Below are positions 62,666 to 64,000 of a stretch of DNA of 64,000 nt, one piece after another. Where the stretch lies: the NCBI RefSeq assembly GCF_023585685.1, contig NZ_CP097764.1, positions 62,001 to 126,000 on the forward strand, read 5' to 3'. Numbering within the stretch: the first letter of the stretch is position 1; every line of letters begins with the position of its first letter. Below the pieces are notes generated by a model that was not told the origin of the DNA, made no database searches, and saw only the letters and a program-made list of their open reading frames with translations. This DNA is from Blochmannia endosymbiont of Camponotus sp. C-003. GTDB taxonomy: Bacteria > Pseudomonadota > Gammaproteobacteria > Enterobacterales > Enterobacteriaceae. The position numbers were made by a program, and so were the translations under genes.

Positions 62666-64000
62666 TCAAAATAATTCCTCAGAGCCATGTGCTGTAGAGA
62701 TGGCATGTAAAACAGCACGTGCTTTGTTACGGCTTTCTTCGACTTCTAATTGAGGTATAGAATCTATTACTATACCGGCACCTGCTTGTACTGTCGCTAT
62801 TTGATTGGTAACATAAGCTGATCGGATGATGATGCATGTATCTAAATTTCCAGAACCAGTTAAATATCCAATCGCGCCCCCGTAAGTATTGCGTCGAGTA
62901 CCTTCTACTTCATAAATCAGCTGCATAGCTCTGATTTTAGGAGCTCCAGTTAATGTTCCCATATTCATACATGCGCGATAGGCATGTAGTATATCAAGAT
63001 CATTACGCAATTCTCCTACTACTCTAGATACTAAATGCATAACAAAAGAGTATCTGTCTACTTTTAATAAATCAGCTACATAACGGGTACCTGCTTTACA
63101 AACACGTGCCAAATCATTTCTGGCTAAATCTACTAACATGAGATGTTCTGATAGTTCTTTATGATTTAGACGCATTTCTAATTCTATACGGTTATCTGAA
63201 TCTATATCTAATGATCCGTCAGTATGATAAGTTCTAGATCGCGTGCCAGCGATGGGGTAAATTTCAATTTGTCGAGTATCTGCGTTGTATTTTAGAGAAC
63301 TTTCTGGAGAAGCCCCGAAAAGTGTAAATGTTATGTCCTGCATAAAAAACATATAGGGACTAGGATTATTAGTTTTCAATACATGGTATGCTGCTAATGG
63401 TGAAGGACATGGAAGGAAGAATCGCCGTGAAGGAACAGCTTGTAATATTTCTCCTTGACGGATAGATCTTTGTATTTTACGTATAACTCGTTTATATTTT
63501 TCGTCATTCGGATCACAGTGTAATGTCATGTTGTGTAGTTTTTTGTAAGGAATAGACTGAGGTGTTTGACTAATTTGAGTTTTTAATTGGTTCATTCTAG
63601 TTTTCAATCGGTTTTTTTCTAAGGTATTTGAGCTAAATAAGGTGCTTTGTAAGGAAGCAGTATATTTTTGATGATCAAACACCAATAATGTTTCAGATAA
63701 ATAGAAACAGTAGTCTGGGCATGTATAAGTATTGATTAATTGAGGAAACGATTCAAAACAAGATATTAAATCATAAGAAAACAAACCCCCTAAAAATATA
63801 GCTTTGGGGGTATTTGGAAGAGGTTGTATTATTTTCAACAATGAGCGTAAACAGTCAAATATTGAAATTGATCGTAGACGTGTATCTTCATCAATCATTG
63901 TTTGTATTATAGGAAATATAAATTTAATTCTGTCAAAAGTTTTATAAATTTGTACTTTTGTAGGTAATGTTTGTGCTAGTAATGGGAGCAAGCTTGCTCC
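62666..64000 (-). CDS. trpE: Anthranilate synthase component I, partial at the window end
   Basis: Converts chorismate plus ammonia to anthranilate, the first step of tryptophan synthesis. The 444 visible residues correspond to roughly residue 75 to the end of E. coli TrpE (520). The frame is open to the last base (GAS before [10 protein letters not shown]), so the N-terminus, including the LLES tryptophan-feedback motif, and the trp promoter and leader lie outside. Seen are [56 protein letters not shown] and GGAIGYLTG, all chorismate-binding signatures. It ends 2 bases before the trpG ATG. Confidence 0.97.
   Translation of the reverse strand, partial: GASLLPLLAQTLPTKVQIYKTFDRIKFIFPIIQTMIDEDTRLRSISIFDCLRSLLKIIQPLPNTPKAIFLGGLFSYDLISCFESFPQLINTYTCPDYCFYLSETLLVFDHQKYTASLQSTLFSSNTLEKNRLKTRMNQLKTQISQTPQSIPYKKLHNMTLHCDPNDEKYKRVIRKIQRSIRQGEILQAVPSRRFFLPCPSPLAAYHVLKTNNPSPYMFFMQDITFTLFGASPESSLKYNADTRQIEIYPIAGTRSRTYHTDGSLDIDSDNRIELEMRLNHKELSEHLMLVDLARNDLARVCKAGTRYVADLLKVDRYSFVMHLVSRVVGELRNDLDILHAYRACMNMGTLTGAPKIRAMQLIYEVEGTRRNTYGGAIGYLTGSGNLDTCIIIRSAYVTNQIATVQAGAGIVIDSIPQLEVEESRNKARAVLHAISTAHGSEELF

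Overview
This window looks like part of the chromosome of an insect endosymbiont of the Enterobacterales, most likely a 'Candidatus Blochmannia' (carpenter-ant symbiont). Almost every protein is a recognisable orthologue of an Escherichia coli protein of nearly the same length. Base composition is very AT-rich, long A/T homopolymers are common, and many gene clusters keep E. coli order with genes missing between them. Complete histidine and tryptophan pathways sit beside a few central-metabolism and envelope genes, and there are no phage, transposon or CRISPR sequences. The genus is inferred from memory of gene content; the gene assignments come from protein similarity and motifs recalled by eye.

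Layout. 1-6.3 kb: folE, metG and gnd separated by long gene-free DNA. 6.3-13.4 kb: the whole histidine operon hisG-D-C-B-H-A-F-I on the minus strand, with hisH broken by an 11-A tract. 13.9-17.6 kb: sbcB, tmaR (yeeX) and a GutQ-type arabinose-5-phosphate isomerase. 17.6-18.7 kb: tRNA-Asn(GTT), tRNA-Ser(CGA) and tRNA-Ser(GGA). 18.9-28 kb: mdtH, murJ, argS, aspS and mepM. 28-34 kb: pykA, zwf, htpX and cspC. 34-39 kb: manXYZ (mannose PTS) and yoaE. 39-43.3 kb: pabB, tsaB and minCDE. 44-49.3 kb: dsbB, gapA, sppA (split by an in-frame TGA) and xthA. 49.3-51.2 kb: a 1.9 kb gene-free stretch. 51.2-56.3 kb: hns, tdk, clsA and a TonB-like gene. 57.6-64 kb: the tryptophan operon trpE(partial)-G-D-CF-B-A on the minus strand, with trpG and trpD as separate overlapping genes.

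How it fits together. Mannose-type PTS import (manXYZ, with the polar PTS regulator TmaR), glycolysis (gapA, pykA) and the oxidative pentose-phosphate branch (zwf, gnd) supply carbon, NADPH and pentose phosphate. The pentose phosphate can feed his and trp synthesis for the host and, through GutQ, Kdo for lipopolysaccharide. folE and pabB belong to folate synthesis. The symbiont keeps division-site selection (minCDE), peptidoglycan export and hydrolysis (murJ, mepM), cardiolipin synthesis (clsA), disulfide formation (dsbB) and membrane proteolysis (htpX).

The most interesting signals are signs of gene decay and possible recoding: the A11 frameshift in hisH, set against an equally long but in-frame A11 in pykA; the single in-frame TGA in an otherwise intact sppA; and the trpG/trpD junction on an A8 run. 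There are also several long perfect inverted repeats in intergenic DNA, one of them between the divergent genes argS and aspS. I found no clearly new multi-gene system. About a quarter of the window is gene-free AT-rich DNA in which I can recognise nothing.
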